Shown: in pieces, positions 63,501 through 64,000 of the stretch
Numbering within the stretch: the first letter of the stretch is position 1
Layout: every line of letters starts with the position of its first letter
Source of the DNA: Terfezia claveryi
Taxonomy: Eukaryota; Ascomycota; Pezizomycetes; Pezizales; Pezizaceae
Length of the DNA: 64,000 bases
NCBI GenBank assembly: GCA_015179025.1
Contig: WHUX01000224.1
Coordinates: 19,046-83,045 of the forward strand
Direction: 5' to 3'
Notes under the pieces: model-generated
The model's input: only the letters and a program-made list of their open reading frames with translations
The model's database searches: none
Told to the model about the DNA's origin: nothing
Position numbers and translations under genes: made by a program

Positions 63501-64000
63501 GTTGATGCTTCTTGCAATAGGTGCATTCCACATTGGAGTCCTTATTCTATTGTTGTAATTGCTGCTGTTGAGGCTTGCCTTTTTCTTAAAGGAGGCAGAG
63601 AGAGCAGTATCCCGTTTTTTGATTTCGGAACCAATAGAGAGAAGATATAGTTTTGCATCAGCATAGGTAAGGTCGGACTTAGTTGAGAGATTGTCAACTA
63701 TATTAGAGTGATGTTCGATGAGAAAAGAGAAGAGGATGTCCCTTTGGCTTCGTCCTTGTCAAGGAAAGTGCGGAAGGATTTGCAATATTCATCTGATGAG
63801 CCAGTGAGAGAGTAAAGTTGAGACTACTCAGTCTCATATTGCTCAATGAAATCAGAGAAGGAGGTATTAGGGGTATAGGTTGAGGCTAAGGTAAAGAGTG
63901 TGTGCAGTTGATGTATGAAAGAGAATGGAGTATCATAGTAATACTAGTCTTTGAGATGAGTCCAGAATTCGTATAGTGAATCAAACTTGAGATGACCTTC
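60545..64000 (-). pseudogene. Ty1/copia retrotransposon gag-pol (decayed, truncated at both window/element edges)
   Basis: Read down the minus strand from 64000: gag, then a CCHC knuckle (ECTYCKKHQLGKYTGHIW-stop-KC, about 63540-63460). The protease-like DTVCSAYITNNIGHF follows near 63315, where the usual motif is D(S/T)GxSxHIT. Integrase has HTDNGGEYVNKDLEQFF and SHESNGVAVRFNRTIQNMM (62595-62248). RT has SKWVFKIK-stop-[24 protein letters not shown] and LTLYVDDI (YVDD at 60793-60782). The domain order integrase before RT identifies copia. RT is cut off after ITFPLDLNHTL at about 60545, exactly at the hAT-like terminus; RNase H and the 3' LTR are missing. Many stops and shifts are present; the 5' part lies beyond 64000. 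Confidence 0.9.

Overview
The window looks like a repeat-dense, non-syntenic segment of a filamentous fungal nuclear genome. Evidence: chromodomain-bearing Ty3/gypsy elements, a Ty1/copia element, a BED/hAT transposase and a Plavaka-type transposase (a fungal CACTA-like family); short GT-AG introns of 64-126 nt with CTAAC/CTAAT branch sites; no bacterial gene organisation. I see no rRNA, tRNA, CRISPR array or ordinary housekeeping gene. Phylum is not settled. Nearly every recognisable gene is decayed, and many in-frame stops are TAG/TGA where the family or a paralogue has Trp, Gln or Arg, that is C:G to T:A changes, as expected from RIP or methyl-cytosine deamination.

Layout. 1-2653: 3' end of a gypsy element with its LTR. 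2684-3280: unknown family copy A (minus). 3976-4585: end of a hAT-like element with a TGTCACGGA array. 5106-6317: histone H3-like copy 1 (minus). 7055-10489: decayed acidic-tailed gene D (minus), split by a 1.7-kb LTR element (7226-8923, TSD TTGAC). About 10.5-16.1 kb: a giant palindrome built of tandem repeats. 16982-23211: gypsy copy 1 with both LTRs and TSD CTACT. 24827-28363: unknown family copy B, split by a 2.9-kb LTR element rich in minisatellites. 28416-28862: open acidic ORF. 29150-31549: hAT transposase pseudogene. 32162-32599: open ORF. 33080-34085: hAT-like terminal region and a GTGACAAGTCAACT array. 34705-40802: gypsy copy 2 (minus). 42150-43441: acidic-tailed gene C. 44258-44720: H3-like copy 3. 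45627-49926: decayed low-complexity gene with a DUF6532-like C-terminus (minus). 50193-52894: 2.7-kb foldback hAT-like element with 8-bp TSD. 55.4-58.2 kb: Plavaka-like transposase. 58358-59459: H3-like copy 2. 60.0-60.54 kb: another hAT-like end. 60545-64000: copia element (minus).

The most unusual content is a multi-copy histone H3-like protein family with long Pro/Ala/Val/Gly tails: three degenerate copies, two sharing an intron at the same codon and phase. Two copies lie about 0.75-0.8 kb downstream, on the same strand, of paralogous genes (D and C) that have a basic N-terminal part and a strongly acidic C-terminus. This repeated pair (acidic-tailed protein then H3-like protein) looks like a duplicated module; the third H3-like copy follows a Plavaka transposase. 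A chaperone/histone-like or transposon-cargo role is inference only.

The two full-length gypsy copies carry sequence complementarity between the LTR just downstream of the TATA box and the primer-binding site, suggesting self-primed reverse transcription of the Tf1/sushi type. Pairs of paralogous loci inside the window act as empty-site controls for several insertions.
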